From NCBI GenBank assembly GCA_964017185.1, contig OZ024877.1, positions 6,674,006 through 6,738,005 of the forward strand: a DNA stretch of 64,000 nt. The letters are read 5' to 3'. Shown one piece after another: positions 10,425 through 21,556 of this stretch. The translations under genes were made by a program, and so were the position numbers. Below the pieces are notes generated by a model that ran no database searches, was not told where the DNA came from, and was given only the letters and a program-made list of their open reading frames with translations. The number at the start of each line of letters is the position of its first letter. Position 1 is the stretch's first letter. The stretch comes from Rugalucina vietnamica. Lineage: Eukaryota; Mollusca; Bivalvia; Lucinida; Lucinidae.

Positions 10425-13400
10425 AAAAAATTTGAAAAATCAGGGGATTTTAACCTAGATACCACGAAGATCTCGACTAATCAAAAAATAAATAATATAT
10501 GTCAATATTTTAACTTACATCAGGTAATAACTGAACCAACTCACTTTACAGAAGTTTCCTCATCTACCATTGATTTAGTATTTACCTCAAACAAAAACAA
10601 CATACTTGCAAGCGGGGTCGGCGACCCCTTTCTTGAACAAAATGTTAGGTACCATTGTCCGGTATACTTCGTTCTAAATTTCCAGAAAGTTACCTCCCCT
10701 GCTTTAAATAGACACATCTGGCTATATGATCTTGGAAACTACTTGTCATTTTCGCGTGATATTGCTGAAACTAACTGGGAAATATTGAAAAACGACGACA
10801 TAAATATATATGCTAAAAATATAACAGACCGAATTACAAATTTAGCGGAAAAACATGTTCCAAATAAAACAGTCAAAATAAGACAGTCTGACCCGCCGTG
10901 GCTAACAAGTGAGATAAAGAAACTGATCAGAAAACGTAAACGTCTTTATAATAAATACAAGAATACTCGAAGTCCTGCAGATTTTAATAAATACAAACAT
11001 GCAAGAAATAGAACAGTCGACGAAATTCGTAAATCAAAACAACTGGAAACAGATAAATTGTCAGCAAAACTTAAAAACAACAACATTAGACCGAAGGACT
11101 GGTGGAAAACACTTAAGCAATTCATAAAACCAGAAAACTCAGCATCTATCCCCCCATTGCTTAAAGATGACAAAATTTACACAGAAGAAATCGATAAAGC
11201 TTCTTTGATGAACGACTTCTTTGTTGGACAAACTATCTTAGATGAAAGTAAAGCATCCCTGCCTCCTACTGTTCCTCCATCTGATAATAGCCTGAATTCT
11301 ATCTTAACTTCACCAGCTGAAGTTGAATCTGTCTTGAAATCTCTTCAACTTGGAAAGGCAACAGGACCCGACGCCATAAATAATCGCATATTACGAGAAC
11401 TAGCGACACCTCTATCTTTTCCTCTCAGCGACCTCTTCAACTGCTCACTGTCTACTGGAAAGATACCCACTATATGGAAAGAAGCAAATGTCACTCCTAT
11501 TTTCAAGAAAGAAGATCCTTCAGTTGTTTCTAATTATAGACCTATCTCACTTCTTAGTGCAGTTGGCAAAGTTTTGGAAAAGATAGTACATAAACACTTA
11601 TTCAATTTTGTCCGTGATAATGATATATTGTCTGCCTTACAATCTGGATTCATACCAGGTGATTCAACAGTCAATCAGCTGATAGACATATACAACACTT
11701 TCTGTAAATCTCTAGACGAACTTAAAGAAGTCCGCGCAGTTTTTTGTGACGTTAGCAAGGCGTTTGATAGAGTATGGCATAAAGGCCTACTCTATAAACT
11801 TGAATCTATTGGCATATCTGACAATCTCTTATTATGGTTCAGTGATTATTTATCGGAACGCAAACAGAGGGTTGTAATACCTGGAGCTACTTCTTCTTGG
11901 AAATCTATAAAAGCCGGGGTGCCACAGGGTTCCATCCTAGGTCCTCTTCTCTTTCTTATCTACATTAACGACATAGTTGATGACATACACTCTTGTATAA
12001 GACTCTTTGCAGATGACACTAGCCTTTATATTATTGTTGACAATCCCATACAAGCAGCAGAAACACTTAATGCAGACCTAGCAAAGATACATGCATGGGC
12101 ATCCAAATGGTTAGTGACCTTTAACCCCTCCAAGTCCGAATCTATTATACTGTCTCGCAAAACCAATAAGCCTCTTCATCCACCTCTGATTATGGACCAA
12201 CAAGTTATCAATGAAGTAACATCACACAAACACTTAGGACTCATTTTCTCAAACGATTGCAACTGGCACGAACATATCGATTATATCAAGTCAAAAGCGT
12301 GGTCTCGTATTAACATAATGCGCAAACTCAAGTTTCAACTTGATAGAAAATCTCTTGAAACTATATATATTTCATTCATCCGCCCTCTCCTTGAATATGC
12401 CAATGTTGTCTGGGCTAATTGTACTCAATACGAGTCTGAAGAATTAGAAAAAATCCACAACGAGGCTGCACGTATCGTCACGGGAGCTACCAAACTAGTC
12501 TCCATTGAATTACTTGAAGCTGACACGGGCTGGGAAAGTCTTGCAGCTAGAAGAGAAAAACATAAGCTTATACAGTATTATAAAATGGATAATGAATTGA
12601 CTCCAGAGTACCTTTCTTCGCTTCTCCCACCTACTGTTGGTAGCACTGTACGATATCCGTTACGTAATCAGTCAAATCTTCAAACAGTTCCTGCCAGGTC
12701 TGAACAATACTTTAATTCTTTTCTTCCCTCCACAACCCGATCTTGGAATAGACTCTCAGAAGACCAGAAAAACTCCCAATCCTTAGCAGTCTTCAAAGCC
12801 AAACTAAATACCAATATAAATAGGCCACCCGCTCACTATTATTCAGGCTCTAGACTTGGACAAATACATCACGCTCGCCTACGTCTAAAGTGCAGCTCTC
12901 TCCAACAGCACCTACACCACAAGAAAATAGTTGATAATCCTCTTTGTGAGTGTGGAGCAGTGGAAGACACGGATCACTTCTTCTTAGGATGTAACCGATA
13001 CAGAAACTTAAGAGAAGATCTATTAAATAAGATTTCAACATTCTGTCCGCCGACATTAGACGTTATTTTATACGGAAACGCTAACATTTCAGTAAATGAA
13101 AACAAACAGATTGCTCTAGCAGTGCAAGACTTTATACTTAAAACCAAACGTTTTTAATTTCAACAAGTATTTAAATGGTAATAGCTAAATGCCACGGTGT
13201 AGTATGGTAAACTTGGTTTCACCGTAAATTATTATCAACCATCTTAATGGGACATAAAATTCCTAGATTGACAGTTATTATTATTCCTTTTGTATAATTC
13301 ATAAAAACTATATGAAAAAGAGCTACAACTAACATGGGTAATAACCTTACTAGTCTGCTTTGGTAAAATCAGAATCTCCATTCCCCGTGGAGTATGGAAA

Positions 13401-13625
13401 CTAACAACTACATGTATTATCTCTACGGTATTATAATGTTTTCACCAACCAATACGACAATCACGTAAACTTAAGAGTACAGAGCACACATGTTTTTGGG
13501 AGACAGATTCAAATAAGTCTTAGACTTTTTTTTTTTTTTTCTGAATCCCATTTGTATGATCCATGTATGTCACGTATTGTATTGCTGTTTGTTATATGTC
13601 GTTTGTACAAAAAAAATAAAAGTTT
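10425..13625 (+). mobile_element. 5'-truncated non-LTR retrotransposon (LINE)
   Basis: The element begins within the endonuclease domain, directly after a MITE-2 end. It runs through an open reverse-transcriptase frame (to 13157) and a 3' UTR of about 470 bp ending in an A-rich AATAAA segment near 13615. No clear target duplication could be read. The open frame over about 2.7 kb suggests a fairly young insertion. A different, more decayed LINE tail occurs at 32595-33077. Confidence 0.8.
10443..13157 (+). CDS. LINE ORF2 protein: partial endonuclease + reverse transcriptase
   Basis: In its retrotransposon family this protein nicks target DNA and reverse-transcribes the element RNA at the nick. 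The frame is open upstream of the first start-like codon (a TTG at 10743). It begins with GDFN of the AP-endonuclease domain, then STIDLVFTSN and a YHCPVYF segment, so the N-terminal half of the endonuclease is missing. Counting from 10743, the reverse transcriptase shows TGPDAI (about 207), a FDRVWH motif (about 341), AGVPQGSILGP (about 391), the catalytic FADD (about 422) and HLGLIFS (about 497). The C-terminus has a CECG...H...C zinc-knuckle-like segment (CGAVEDTDHFFLGC). The layout fits the Jockey/CR1 group; the exact clade is not resolved. With no start codon or 5' part it cannot be autonomous, although the catalytic residues are present. Confidence 0.85.
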   Translation, partial: GDFNLDTTKISTNQKINNICQYFNLHQVITEPTHFTEVSSSTIDLVFTSNKNNILASGVGDPFLEQNVRYHCPVYFVLNFQKVTSPALNRHIWLYDLGNYLSFSRDIAETNWEILKNDDINIYAKNITDRITNLAEKHVPNKTVKIRQSDPPWLTSEIKKLIRKRKRLYNKYKNTRSPADFNKYKHARNRTVDEIRKSKQLETDKLSAKLKNNNIRPKDWWKTLKQFIKPENSASIPPLLKDDKIYTEEIDKASLMNDFFVGQTILDESKASLPPTVPPSDNSLNSILTSPAEVESVLKSLQLGKATGPDAINNRILRELATPLSFPLSDLFNCSLSTGKIPTIWKEANVTPIFKKEDPSVVSNYRPISLLSAVGKVLEKIVHKHLFNFVRDNDILSALQSGFIPGDSTVNQLIDIYNTFCKSLDELKEVRAVFCDVSKAFDRVWHKGLLYKLESIGISDNLLLWFSDYLSERKQRVVIPGATSSWKSIKAGVPQGSILGPLLFLIYINDIVDDIHSCIRLFADDTSLYIIVDNPIQAAETLNADLAKIHAWASKWLVTFNPSKSESIILSRKTNKPLHPPLIMDQQVINEVTSHKHLGLIFSNDCNWHEHIDYIKSKAWSRINIMRKLKFQLDRKSLETIYISFIRPLLEYANVVWANCTQYESEELEKIHNEAARIVTGATKLVSIELLEADTGWESLAARREKHKLIQYYKMDNELTPEYLSSLLPPTVGSTVRYPLRNQSNLQTVPARSEQYFNSFLPSTTRSWNRLSEDQKNSQSLAVFKAKLNTNINRPPAHYYSGSRLGQIHHARLRLKCSSLQQHLHHKKIVDNPLCECGAVEDTDHFFLGCNRYRNLREDLLNKISTFCPPTLDVILYGNANISVNENKQIALAVQDFILKTKRF

Positions 13626-13852
13626 AAACCAATTATCGTTTCATCTCCATTATCTTCAATAGAGAGCTGAAGTTAGAATTGATTTAGCAAATCGTTTAAG
13701 AGACTATGGCCTATAATAATATACAATTAGTGTGCTAAAAGCTTCTGGGAAATTGTGATGGTTTTAAGCACTTTTGTTTTGATAACTCAATTCCCTTCAT
13801 AACGAAATTTTGATTACCATTTATTATGTCAAGTTCTACCAAAGCACTTACT
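13626..13852. other. Short spacer, nothing seen
   Basis: AT-rich sequence between the LINE tail and the next inverted-repeat element, with no recognised feature. Confidence 0.5.
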
Positions 13853-16800
13853 AGGCTGCAAGCCAGAGGGTCGATTGCTCCCCCCCCCCCCTAGGGAATT
13901 TTGCAGACATACCCTATCTTAAAGAACAATTCAAGCTGAGTAGAATAAGAGATGTTTGCACCCTGAGCGTTGGGGCGTTATCCTGTAACAGCCTGTTACA
14001 TATGTTACCTAAACAAAATTAAGAAATTATGATATGGTGTTTTCAGCTACAGAAAAATGACAATAATTTATCATTTTACTCAACTTTTTCATACTGTCTG
14101 CTTGCTGTATGTCTATACTACATATTAAAATCGTTTGGACAAAAATTTGACCCACACTTACTGTAACATACGTAACATAATTTAAGATACCCTTTAAAAA
14201 TACCACTTTTGAGTGATATCATTTACTTATATTGTTGCACTATTTATTTTTCCAAAGATATGAGAATTATTTCCATCAGCATGTTCAATTGGCAGATAGA
14301 AAAACCAAGGTTTGTTTTCCTATCATGTATATATTGCCTTTAATGAAGTATTTAGTAGCCCTACCCCCAGTTTCAAATGCGAAATATTCTATTGCAACGA
14401 ATGTGAAGTATGTAAAATACTTAAAACTGTTGGATATATATCATAGTTTCTTGCTTATTTTACCATGAACCATGGCTCTGAGGATCTGTAACCATGTATC
14501 TTGGATCAAAGATTTTGATCCAGAATGTAATATATGTAACATACATGTAATGAATAACGAAGGGCATTGTACATAGCAGGAATGCCAGTACAGGTCAGTC
14601 TAATTCTCTATTCCATTAGATATTTTGCAAATATATATCTTAAGTGACAATTCAAGTTTGCTCCAATAAGAGATGTTTGCTTTATGTACATTGGAGCATG
14701 TGTCTGTTACAGTATGTTACATATGTTACCATAATATGTTTTGAAAATAATGATATGCCAATTTTACCGTCGGAAAAATAAGATTTTTATTATTCCATTC
14801 ACCCAATTCATATAGTCTACAAGAAACATGTCCATTCTCAACACTAAAGTTGCTTGAGCAATAATATGACACCTACAGTGTAATGTCTGTAACATATATT
14901 AAAATAACCCTTTCAAAATTAGCATTGTAAGTGACATAGTTTGTTTTTTTTTTTTAGTTACACATTCCAGCTTTTTTTTCAAATATATGTGATTTTTTAC
15001 ATTACCATGTTCAATGGAGGAGACGGAAAAATCCTATACTGTATATATTATACTAAATGGGTTATTTAGCAACCCTACCTGTAGTTTCATAAGCCAAATT
15101 GTATTGCTAAATACGTAAAATATGTAAATAATCGTTTCTAATGGCTGTATCTAATGTTGATAATTATTTGCTTATATTTCATGCCTATGGAGAACTATAG
15201 TTCTGAGTGGGTGTCACCAAGTATCTAGGCTCAGACATCTTAATGGGGAATGTAACGTATGTAACATATATGTATGAATAAAGAATGACGTGGTCTACAA
15301 TAGATATATATGATGCTATATCAAAAATAGTGTCAACTCTTCACGTTTCCCTATGAAGAATTTAAATTTTGGTGTAAAACAAAACTAGAAATCTAATTCA
15401 GTTCTGATAATCATGTCTTTGGACCCCATAAATACTATTTTTAAACGTTTAGAAATCTCTTAAAAATGCAGAAAAATTAGTAGGGTATTACTACAAAATC
15501 GTTTGTACTTGAACTGTCAATAGACCTAGAATGCTGAAAGTGGTATCAAATAAATGGGACGGCAATGGACTAATGCCCTCAGTCCTCTAAATACATCTGA
15601 CATCTGAATTTCAGTTTTATGAATATTAATGAAAACTTTAGAAATTAGAGAAAATACATAACAAATAAGCAGGTATACCTACAAAATGATTATGGTTTTT
15701 CAGCAAGCTAAAGTCTGAATGTGCTGAAAATGGCAAGGGCAATTTTCTATCATCCTTCTATAATAAAATGTCATTTGATGAGCATTAATAAATATAATGG
15801 ATAAATTAGATGTTGGCGATTAACCGCCGAAGAATTGAGGCGGAGTGCCGATTATACCAGATGAATCTTGGCTACTGGAAGTCCTAGACAGCTGAAATTG
15901 GTATCGACCGGTTGCTAAGACAATGTTCTTTAACCATATGATGTTATGAATAAATCATATGAATGTTTGTTTCATGAATTGCAACAAGAACTTCAGAAAT
16001 AGAGAAAATTTGCAGAAACGCGAAGGGGTATACCAACAAAATAACTTATATATCTCCACTATCAATAGCTGTTAAGTAGTCAAAATGGCATCAAATGTTA
16101 CTATTTGGTCACTTCAATAATGAATTGTTGTCATGTTATCACAAAATATATGAATCGTCATGTTGTCATGTATACATACCACAAAATATATGAGGCTAAA
16201 GCAAAGATACACGCGTCCCTGTTGCTGGACACCCTTAATTGTTTGCTATATACCATTTTTTATCAACGTTTTATGAATACCCAGGAAAGTAAATCTGATA
16301 TGATTTGTATATAAGAGCTCTGGGAAATGGTGCATTGTCCAACCAAAAATATGATACCAATTAAATCCTCTAAGGCAATGAGCAGCCGGGATATAAGTGA
16401 TTTTGTTGGTTTATCTCTTCATTTTTCTCTTATTTTCTCTTATTTATGAAGTTTAATTCTAATATTAGTGACCTTTATCAGATAAGAAGGTTTATATATC
16501 AGGTTACAGTGTTATAATTCATTGTCATAGCAATCATTTGATACCAGATTCAGCACAGTAGTGCTATTAGTAACCTAGACACAAGCCATTTTGTAAGGTA
16601 TACCCTCTTATTTTCCATGATTCTTCTCCAGTCTGTAAACATTTCATTAATACGAGGTATTCATTAAACTTGAAATAAGTTTAATCATTTATCAGACTAG
16701 AAGACAAATTGCATAGCCCAAAGCATCAAGCTGCTACCACTTTTATCATTCTAGGCCTATTGACATGCCAGACACTAGTACATGTAATATGTAAGTATAA

Positions 16801-18043
16801 ATGCTATTTTTCCGTGATTTTCCAAACTTTTTATATCAATATTGATAAATATGCAAATGAGATAATTTTCAAATAGACCCAAAACATCTGTAAAATTGTC
16901 AAATGGTATCACTGGTGTATAAACTATGTGCAACGATGATAGCTTGGGTCTGAAAGACGTTTTTTATGGGTTTTTAATGATTGTTTGGCCATTTTAATGT
17001 TTAAATTAAAATTCACAAATATGCAAATAAGATGATATGCATAGGTTACCTTAAGATGAAACGGCTATAGTGAAGAAGCTTTAAAATGAAATCAAGTTCA
17101 GTGGTCTACGATAAGTCATAACGTATATATGATCAGTTATGTAGGCCAAATTAACCCCATGCGGTATTGGTAGCACTTTAACATTACATGAAATCTAAAT
17201 ATAAACAACCTGGCGTTACACCGTTACAACTGAGGCACATCTAGCAAATGAAAATAACACAAACATGTCATTCTTACCTTGCACATTGGTGTTTGCAGCT
17301 TTGAAATCCACAGAAACTATTACAGAAACCCTTATTTGTTTATAAATGTTAATTCACATATTTTTGTTACATACGTTACACAAATTGAGAACCATCTATG
17401 TCAACCTGATAAAATTATCTATCACATATTGCCCTTGAAGAATCTTGTAGACAAATGGTAGAATTATGGTAAAACAACCTATTGTTCAATCCCAATCAAA
17501 GAATACTGCAAATATAATAAGCTGGTAACAGTTGTTATTTTTAAATGGCCGTTACACCGTTACGCCCCGGCGTACAAAGTGCAAACATCTCTCATTTGAA
17601 TGCAAATAACACAAACATGACATTCTTACCTTGCACATTGGTGTTTGCAGATTTGTACTCCACAGAAACTATTACTGAAAACCTTATTGGTTTATAAATG
17701 TAAATTCGCATATTTTTGTTACATACGTTATACAGATAGAGACCCATATATGTCAACATGATAAAATTATGCATCTCACATATTTTCCTCGAAGAATCTT
17801 GCAGACAAATGGTAGAATTATGGTAAAACAACCTATTATTCATTCCCAATCAAAGAATACTGCAAATATAATAAGCAGGTAACAGTTGTTATTTTTAAAT
17901 AGCTGTTACACCGTTACGCCCCGGCGTACAAAGTGCAAACATCTCTCATTTGAATCAGAAAAGACTGCTCTTTAAGATAGACTATGTCTGCAAAATTCCC
18001 TAGGGGGGGGGGGGGAGCAGGACCTTTTTCAGCCAGCAGTCTA
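13853..18043. mobile_element. 4.2-kb inverted-repeat element with internal tandem arrays (element L)
   Basis: The ends are imperfect inverted repeats of about 150 bp: a G/C homopolymer next to CCTAGGGAATTTTGCAGACATA at the left and its complement (TATGTCTGCAAAATTCCCTAGG) near 17990. The left arm continues as two tandem units of about 720 bp, the right arm as two of about 360 bp. Both arms are rich in GTTACATATGTTAC-like motifs. The middle (about 15300-17150) has further diverged repeats, including 187-bp-type units and a segment (16840-17130) matching 6900-7220 of element 1. No transposase-like frame is seen and the target duplication could not be fixed. Confidence 0.65.
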
Positions 18044-18045
18044 TA

Positions 18046-18288
18046 CATCAGGAAAACATATACCTTATACCCCATTTATATATATATATAGCAAAACTGG
18101 AGTACGCAGGGGTATACCTGTTTTTCTAATTTTTGCTCTGAAACATAGATTGTGGGTACTCGTTAGAACCGCCACGCCGAGGCGGTTCTTACGTGTACCC
18201 ACAATCGATGCTTGGAGCAAAAATAAGAAAAACATAAAAAAAAAAAAATCTAGTGAAAATTTTTAATTTTTACAATTTGGGAAAATTC
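18046..18288. mobile_element. PAL-1 copy, right end lost
   Basis: It starts CATCAGGAAAACATA and carries GTACGCAGGGGTATACC, TTGTGGGTACTCG and the palindrome AGAACCGCCACGCCGAGG. It is truncated where it abuts a MITE-2 fragment. Confidence 0.8.
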
Positions 18289-18291
18289 AAT

Positions 18292-18358
18292 ACAGCCCAG
18301 TTTGTGTCGGACCCGGTCAGAACCCAAATTGTTGGTTTTCTCACACACAGGCTCATTT
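18292..18358. mobile_element. MITE-2 fragment
   Basis: The sequence CAGCCCAGTTTGTGTCGGAC ... CCCAAATTGTTGGTTTTC ... GGCTCAT matches the right terminal third of MITE-2. Confidence 0.65.
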
Positions 18359-18979
18359 CATATGCGTGACATGCTAGTGCCATAGTGTGTGTCTATTAAA
18401 TGGCACGATAAATTTGATTAATCTTACGGATAAGAGACATTTTGAGTGCAAAATCAAACCAAGATGAAACAAATAATAACTAGCTTTCAAAAGTGTACGA
18501 AGATAAATAGCTTAGCTTTTCTATATTTCTGAGCTCTCTATTCTGTAATATCCAAACGATCGTTGATTCCAGGGACAATCCCGACGAGTTTCTATCGTCG
18601 GGTATTGTTTTGCTGCCTTTCTTATCGACAATATAATTATATATTATTGTTTTTGCACGTTTGTATTACCTTCTGATCAGTGAAATAAAAGTATACTTTA
18701 CTTGGAAAATAGGCAACGTTCTCGGGAAGCCACTTAAACCAAGATGACTTAAAAAAAAGTAGCAAACACATAATATTTATCTCGCATGAATTTATGTTAT
18801 GGCTTTATAGAATGTTTCTGTATTAATTGAAGAGTGGTAATAACGTTTTTAAATGAAAAGAAAAAACCTAACTCGTAAACGTGCATAAATCTTCTAACTA
18901 ACAGATAAGGTAAGCAATGACAAGGACTAGGGCAATCACTCTAAATAAAACACACATGAATGAAACAACAAAAATACAT
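18359..18979. other. No gene seen
   Basis: AT-rich unique-looking DNA. It holds a short inverted repeat near 18575-18605 (CCCGACGAG ... ATCGTCGGG) and no coding support. Confidence 0.45.
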
Positions 18980-19092
18980 GTTACTTATTGTATTATCGGG
19001 CACTTATACAAAGAAAACATACCGCAAGCTGAATAGGCAGCCGTACCCCAGGCTAAAGGTCTGGAACCCAGTTACTTACACCTAACTAAATA

Positions 19093-19328
19093 TGAGCCGC
19101 CTCATGGGAAAACCAACAATCTGCATAGGCGAAAACAAAGACGCAGATCAGCTTCGCGGTAACCGCGAAGCTGATCAGCGCCTTTGTTTTCGCTACTCGG
19201 ATAGTACAATTCCTCTTCTACTTAAATCCGAAAATTTAAGCTTCTAGCTTTTTTCTGTGCTTGTACAGGCCGGTTTGTGTCAGACCTGTTCGGAAACCAC
19301 ATTGTTGGTTTTCCCACGAGGCGGCTCA
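19093..19328. mobile_element. MITE-2, full-length 236 bp
   Basis: The TIRs read TGAGCCGCCTCATGGGAAAA and TTTTCCCACGAGGCGGCTCA, with TA on both sides as a likely target duplication. A central palindrome (GATCAGCTTCGCGGTAACC and its complement) lies inside a larger GAAAACAAAG...CTTTGTTTTC stem. This is the best-preserved copy in the window and serves as the family reference. TA duplication suggests a Tc1/mariner-type mobiliser, by inference only. Confidence 0.8.
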
Positions 19329-19330
19329 TA

Positions 19331-19352
19331 TATTGAGTTCCACAGCCAACGC

Positions 19353-19389
<37 letters not shown>

Positions 19390-20053
19390 CTCCCATCACT
19401 TCTGAGGAAGCCTTTATATGCGTTTCTATTGACCAGTGTCCTTATCTTTTAAATCGGTCAATCATAAGAAAACTTTTGTGCCCAATCAGCATTAAAATGA
19501 GCCGGAAATGTTTCTGTCTTATCAAATCAAATATTTTAGTATGCATGCGCGGTAACTTGCCTCAGGGTACAGAAGTGCATTTTCCGTGCCTCGCGCACGC
19601 GGGCTCGAGATGCATACATTTTTAACCTTGGAAGATCGCCCGATGAGTATGCCAATTGCAATGTAGAAATGTAGTAGTGCTAGGTATAATACACACTTGT
19701 ATCGCCTTGCGGTACAAGACGGCTTTTACAGCGACGCAATAGAGTGTTGGATTAGCACGCAAGAGATCCTGGTTCGATCCTCGGCCGGGTCTAAAAGGTG
19801 ATTAACATATTTTTCACCTGTTACAGAATAGATTTTGGGTAGCCATAAACTGCATGTTTTAATTTAGCGTTCAAGGTCAAATAGTCACGTCATCGACGTC
19901 ACTGCAGATGCCAACCATATGCTTTATTTTGTGTTACAGAATAAAATTATTGAATAAAATGTGTCGCTACAATGGGACAGTTTCAGATGAACCACATGTA
20001 ATGAAACCACAAAAAGACTGACGAGTTGCGTTGGCTGTGGAACTCAGTATATA
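19331..20053. mobile_element. ~720-bp TIR element next to MITE-2 (element G)
   Basis: Inverted ends TATTGAGTTCCACAGCCAAC and GTTGCGTTGGCTGTGGAACT bound the element. The left arm is followed by a 30-T run. The adjoining MITE-2 appears to have inserted at the TA at its left edge. No protein frame is supported; the Phe-rich translation of the T run is not coding. Confidence 0.6.
19735..19795 (+). repeat. tRNA-like fragment
   Basis: AGAGTGTTGGATTAGCACGC resembles the D-arm and anticodon region of a tRNA, and GGTTCGATCCT matches the pol III B box. The stems do not pair well, so it is probably a tRNA pseudogene or SINE head rather than a working tRNA. Confidence 0.35.
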
Positions 20054-20172
20054 TGAAAAAGCACATAAAATGTACAAACAGCACAAAATCGACAGACATT
20101 TAAACATGAAACAAATAGAACCACACAAGAAGTACCGCATTGAAACGGTCAGTAAAATAACATTACGGGGTG

Positions 20173-20451
20173 CATAACAAAAACACGCCCATGCAATACA
20201 CAGAGATTAATTTCAATTGAAAACATTGTAAATTTCACCAGAAAACAAATGATATATTTCATATTTTTGCTCAAAACATAGATTGTGGGTACACGTTAGA
20301 ACCGCCTCGTCGAGGCGGTTCTAACGAGTACCTACAATCTTAGTTTTGGAACAAAAATACGAAAAATAGGTATACCCCCGCACAACCCTGATTTATTATA
20401 TATAAGTGGAGTTTAAGGGGGCATTCAATACACGGACATGTTATCCTGATG
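20173..20451. mobile_element. PAL-1 copy, full
   Basis: Outer ends are CATAACAAAAACACGCCCATG and CATGTTATCCTGATG. The palindrome AGAACCGCCTCGTCGAGG is intact. Confidence 0.85.
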
Positions 20452-20999
20452 TGTTTTTTAACCTACAGTCAATATTGTCATTAATAATTATTTGTTTTCC
20501 TCATTGCCAATGTAATTAACTTTTTTTTCTGCCAATAAGATAAGACCGAATTTCAAACAACGTGACTCTTAGAAATAAAACGTTCTTTTCCGCCTGTTTG
20601 CACGGAACTACATTTCAAATAGAACAGAAAAACTAATTGCATTTAGGTTCAAATGCATGCCAGGGACACAGAAAATAATGGCATCTCGTCGGGAAATGTC
20701 CCGCATCGAACTGCTCAGGTGAAAAACTACCCCAAGCAAAGCAACCGAGAACTTTTAGTAACCAGTTATACCTTTTCACATTTTTTTCGGCGGCTGCCGA
20801 TAAAAGCCTTTTTTGTAAAGCACAAAGAGACAGATGATTCTTCATAATGACATTATTTCTTGCGAACAGGCTGGACTAAAATTGATGCAATTTAATTCCA
20901 AAAACATTTTCAAACTATTGAACTCTAGTTGTTAACAAACAGTTTGCTTTTTGTCATGCGTCTTAGATGTAACTAGTAAATTTTACCCGTCTCGGCGTA
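20452..20999. other. No gene seen
   Basis: It contains a weak relative of the 8868-9010 repeat (about 20490-20620) and short overlapping frames on both strands with no family features. Confidence 0.45.
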
Positions 21000-21033
21000 G
21001 CAGTAAGATGATTGCGGCGATGAAGACAAATAA

Positions 21034-21085
<52 letters not shown>

Positions 21086-21556
21086 TAAGACATAACATGA
21101 CCAACAGAAAAAATATTTGACCTTTGACCTCGATGACCTTTGACCCAAATGGACCCCTAAATCTTAATCAGGGATCAACCTGTATACACTCACAAAGTTT
21201 CATGCAAATCGTACCAAGGATGGCCGAGCTACAGAAATTTGACCTTTGACCTCGATGACCTTGACCTTTAAGATCGGCCCAAGGACCTGGGAGAAGTAGG
21301 GGAACAAACAGAAAAAAAAACATGACCAACAGAAAAAAAAAACAAACATAAATTTGACCTTTGACCTCGATGACCTTGACCCAATTGGACCCATAAATCT
21401 TAAGCAGGGATCAACCTGTATACACTCACCAAGTTTCATGCAAACCGGACCAAGGACTGCCGATATACAGAAATTGGACCTTTGACTTTGACCCAAGGAG
21501 CTGGGAGGAGTAGGGGAACAAACAAACAGACAAACAAACAAACAAACAAACAGACA
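21000..21556 (+). repeat. (AC)n plus TGACCTTTGACCT repeats with A/C-rich tail
   Basis: An AC microsatellite (about 21036-21082) precedes diverged tandem units of about 230 bp. Each unit has TTTGACCTTTGACCTCGATG and then CAACCTGTATACACTCAC and AGTTTCATGCAAA. The array ends in (ACAA)n-like sequence (about 21516-21556), recalling a retroposon tail. TGACCTTTGACCT occurs three times and is the complement of the DR1 nuclear-receptor site. Confidence 0.7.

Larger units (their letters stand above)
18980..20168 (-). mobile_element. Repeat F copy split by later insertions
   Basis: Bases 18980-19092 (CACTTATAC ... CAAGCTGAATAGGCAGC ... CAGTTAC) and 20054-20168 (CAGCACAAAATCGACAGAC ... AAGTACCGCATTGAAACGG) are consecutive pieces of repeat F as read in the 5587-5990 copy. 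A MITE-2 and a second TIR element sit between them, so F is the oldest layer. Confidence 0.55.

Noticed and set aside
10743..10745. TTG at 10743 as the true start of the LINE protein
   Set aside because: The frame is open and clearly endonuclease-like upstream to about 10443, so the protein is 5'-truncated rather than initiated at TTG.
19257..19625. 122-residue frame with poly-Phe
   Set aside because: It is a translation of a MITE-2 end and a T run; not coding.
19735..19795. Functional tRNA gene
   Set aside because: A B box is present, but acceptor and T stems do not pair, so only a tRNA-like fragment is reported.
20963..21148. Cys/Val-alternating and Ser/Leu-alternating frames (also 24241-24480)
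   Set aside because: They are translations of AC and GA microsatellites.
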